From NCBI GenBank assembly GCA_021821225.1, contig JAKACR010000160.1:1-6399 (forward strand): 6,399 bases of DNA, in the 5' to 3' direction. The position numbers were made by a program, and so were the translations under genes. Position 1 is the first letter of the stretch. Every line of letters begins with the position of its first letter. Shown piece by piece: positions 6,201 through 6,399 of this stretch. This stretch comes from Bacillota bacterium (GTDB lineage: Bacteria; Bacillota; Bacilli; Alicyclobacillales; SLC66). The notes under the pieces are model-generated. The model did no database searches. It was not told the origin of the DNA and was given only the letters and a program-made list of their open reading frames with translations.

Positions 6201-6350
6201 GATCGCCGCGTGCAGCAAGTCATCGTACCGCCCCTCGCGCAGCCGCGACAGGCGCGCCGCATAGGCGATCTGATGATAGATCCGCTCGCCCCAGTACCCG
6301 AGCGTTCCGTTTTCCCGCATCTGTCCCAACCTGGCATCCAATGAGGCCAC
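3249..6350 (-). CDS. GH38 alpha-mannosidase, large cytoplasmic (Ams1/MAN2C1-like) type
   Basis: A 1033-residue GH38 alpha-mannosidase, a zinc-dependent retaining enzyme releasing mannose from alpha-mannosides. Residues 1-85 form a helical N-terminal region. The catalytic domain follows with HAHID (zinc ligands H94 and D96), EPDTFGHS (nucleophile and zinc ligand D209), GVGDHGGGPTRRD (about 289-301, with D292 in the conserved acidic loop), TGCYTTQTRIKKANR (about 348-362) and NQFHD (fourth zinc ligand H404). The middle and C-terminal parts match the beta-rich GH38 C-terminal domains. No signal peptide is seen, so it acts on imported substrate in the cytoplasm. The start is GTG at 6350, with AAGGGG 9 nt upstream; a TTG at 6368 and an ATG at 6356 are in frame but badly spaced from that site. 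Three Ala-rich low-complexity segments, residues about 455-521, 922-939 and 973-1006, interrupt otherwise conserved sequence. Linkage specificity cannot be read from sequence. Confidence 0.95.
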   Translation of the reverse strand: MASLDARLGQMRENGTLGYWGERIYHQIAYAARLSRLREGRYDDLLHAAIDFLQRAQALDGAITRSAAQGAEEKIRSLSGEAKRFTMICAAHAHIDMNWMWRWDETVGVTLDTFRTMLDLLREYPAFTFSQSQASTYRIVEEYAPQMLPEIRARVQEGRWEVTASTWVEPDKNMPNGESLSRHILYTKRYLSDLLGLDPASLNIDFEPDTFGHSQNVPEILAGGGVKYYYHCRGYDGHHLYRWKAPSGASVLVYREPIWYNAVIEPEMALYVPEFCAQHQTDTMLKVYGVGDHGGGPTRRDIERIMDMSAWPVFPTIRFGTFHEYFAEVEKVAGRLPEVNGELNFVFTGCYTTQTRIKKANRVSEAVLHEAELFDAAAALGAGGEAHGRTFEAAWRNVLFNQFHDILPGSGVVDTREHAMGLFQQTFATANMAKAAAMRQIAGAIDTSAWLSGTVGAAGGVDTEGAGPAEVAAGVQEAVGAEVSVTAKGAADANEAMSPAKAATAKGAADAKGTTSEGAGVGYGIQAFKIPQTDRGRGKTRLFHLFNAVPVARREAVELVVWDWPGDVRRMQVQDAQGRIAAHQVLEQGTHPYWGHQYMRVLIQASVPSCGYSTYVLTESQESDLPLPLPRNLRVERAHAFILENEWLRVEFDARTGALASMVDKGTGEELVSAGGAGGVFRLIREDESQGMTAWKVGRYMDVQDLVDNVRIRSVSAGPGAIRQAIVVEIAFSRSTLKATVSLDEGSPLLRYDVECDWREIGERGAGIPQLGFYVPLAYDCPRLVYDVPFGVVERPAMDLDVPANRFAVAVNPDAAGRSLLLATDSKHGFRGRNDSLAVTLIRSSFDPDPYPEIGKHAFSLFLGPVTGGNSRDLILRGAVANHPLSVVSAAPSAGVLPLEQSFLRIEEGSVALSAVKTLETDAADVTDVADVAAHAAAHRWIVRLYETDGRPTRAVLRFFKNVAKAYFVDLNEEAAAGAAQGAGAAAQAKAQTNAQGAPQVTAEGEDIQRDDNGTLSFSVAPFRVVSVCVEFA
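3553..3588. repeat. 9-bp tandem microrepeat, four units, in the large mannosidase
   Basis: Four consecutive 9-bp units on the plus strand: GCCACGTCC, GCCACGTCC, GTCACATCC and GCCGCGTCC. They encode the Asp-Val/Ala-rich run DAADVTDVADVA near residues 922-933. The unit length preserves the frame. It sits between two conserved beta-strand segments of the C-terminal domain. Confidence 0.85.
4816..4896. repeat. 27-bp direct repeat with 54-bp period in the Ala-rich insertion of the large mannosidase
   Basis: A perfect 27-bp direct repeat at 4816-4842 and 4870-4896, offset by exactly 54 bp (18 codons). Translated, TAKGAADA occurs twice in the same frame. It lies inside an Ala/Gly-rich, motif-poor segment (residues about 455-521, positions 4788-4988) that separates the catalytic/helical domain ending after NQFHD from the downstream beta domain starting near IQAFKIPQ. 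This looks like an interdomain linker expanded by duplication. Confidence 0.9.
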
Positions 6351-6359
6351 AACCATCCA

Positions 6360-6365
6360 CCCCTT
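6360..6365 (-). promoter_or_regulatory. Ribosome binding site deciding the GTG start of the large mannosidase
   Basis: AAGGGG on the minus strand, 9 nt before GTG at 6350. The in-frame ATG at 6356 would leave only 3 nt of spacing, and the TTG at 6368 lies upstream of the site with no comparable purine tract before it. The 9-nt spacing equals that of the other three genes in the window. Confidence 0.65.
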
Positions 6366-6399
6366 CAAAGATTAGCGCATACAAAGCAAGCCATCCGTC

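Noticed and set aside
6351..6368. TTG start at 6368 or ATG start at 6356 for the large mannosidase
   Set aside because: The only Shine-Dalgarno-like tract (6360-6365) is correctly spaced for GTG 6350, too close to ATG 6356 and downstream of TTG 6368.
1..6399. CRISPR array, tRNA or rRNA genes
   Set aside because: No regularly spaced repeats with unique spacers beyond the protein-coding repeats described, and no tRNA- or rRNA-like sequence recognised on either strand.

Overview
The window reads as part of a bacterial carbohydrate-uptake and alpha-mannoside-degradation locus. All four genes lie on the minus strand. In transcription order (right to left) they are: a large cytoplasmic GH38 alpha-mannosidase (3249-6350), a family 5 extracellular solute-binding lipoprotein (966-2867), a small two-helix membrane protein (682-939), and the N-terminal 210 residues of a second, MngB-like GH38 enzyme that runs off the left edge (1-630). 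The organism is most likely a GC-rich member of the Bacillota (Bacilli; an Alicyclobacillus-type genome is my guess). The grounds are near-consensus AGGAGG-type ribosome binding sites about 9 nt before every start, use of GTG as well as ATG starts, a lipobox-type solute-binding protein, GC-rich coding sequence and an AT-rich intergenic region. The genus is inference only.

Layout: 1-630 is the start of an MngB-type GH38, with an in-frame 27-bp tandem duplication at 104-157. 631-681 is a short spacer with a ribosome binding site. 682-939 is the 85-residue membrane protein, which I do not recognise. 940-965 is a spacer with a ribosome binding site. 966-2867 is the binding lipoprotein. 2868-3248 is the only sizeable intergenic region. 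It holds two promoter candidates for the lipoprotein operon, an operator-like site, a strong hairpin whose T-rich tail faces the plus strand, and a second inverted repeat. 3249-6350 is the large alpha-mannosidase, with three Ala-rich low-complexity segments, two of them carrying in-frame DNA repeats. 6351-6399 holds its ribosome binding site and a little upstream sequence.

How the genes could work together (inference from family knowledge): the lipoprotein captures manno-oligosaccharides or another mannoside outside the membrane. An ABC transporter not present in this window imports them. The two GH38 enzymes, which lack signal peptides, hydrolyse alpha-mannosidic bonds in the cytoplasm. The lipoprotein, small membrane protein and MngB-like enzyme are tightly spaced (26 and 51 nt gaps) and probably form one operon. 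The large mannosidase lies upstream across a 380-nt gap and may be a separate unit.

I see no clear new defence, mobile or RNA system. The points most worth a second look are the unknown small membrane protein, the recurrent in-frame repeat expansions in both mannosidases, and the plus-strand-oriented terminator with no plus-strand gene in front of it.
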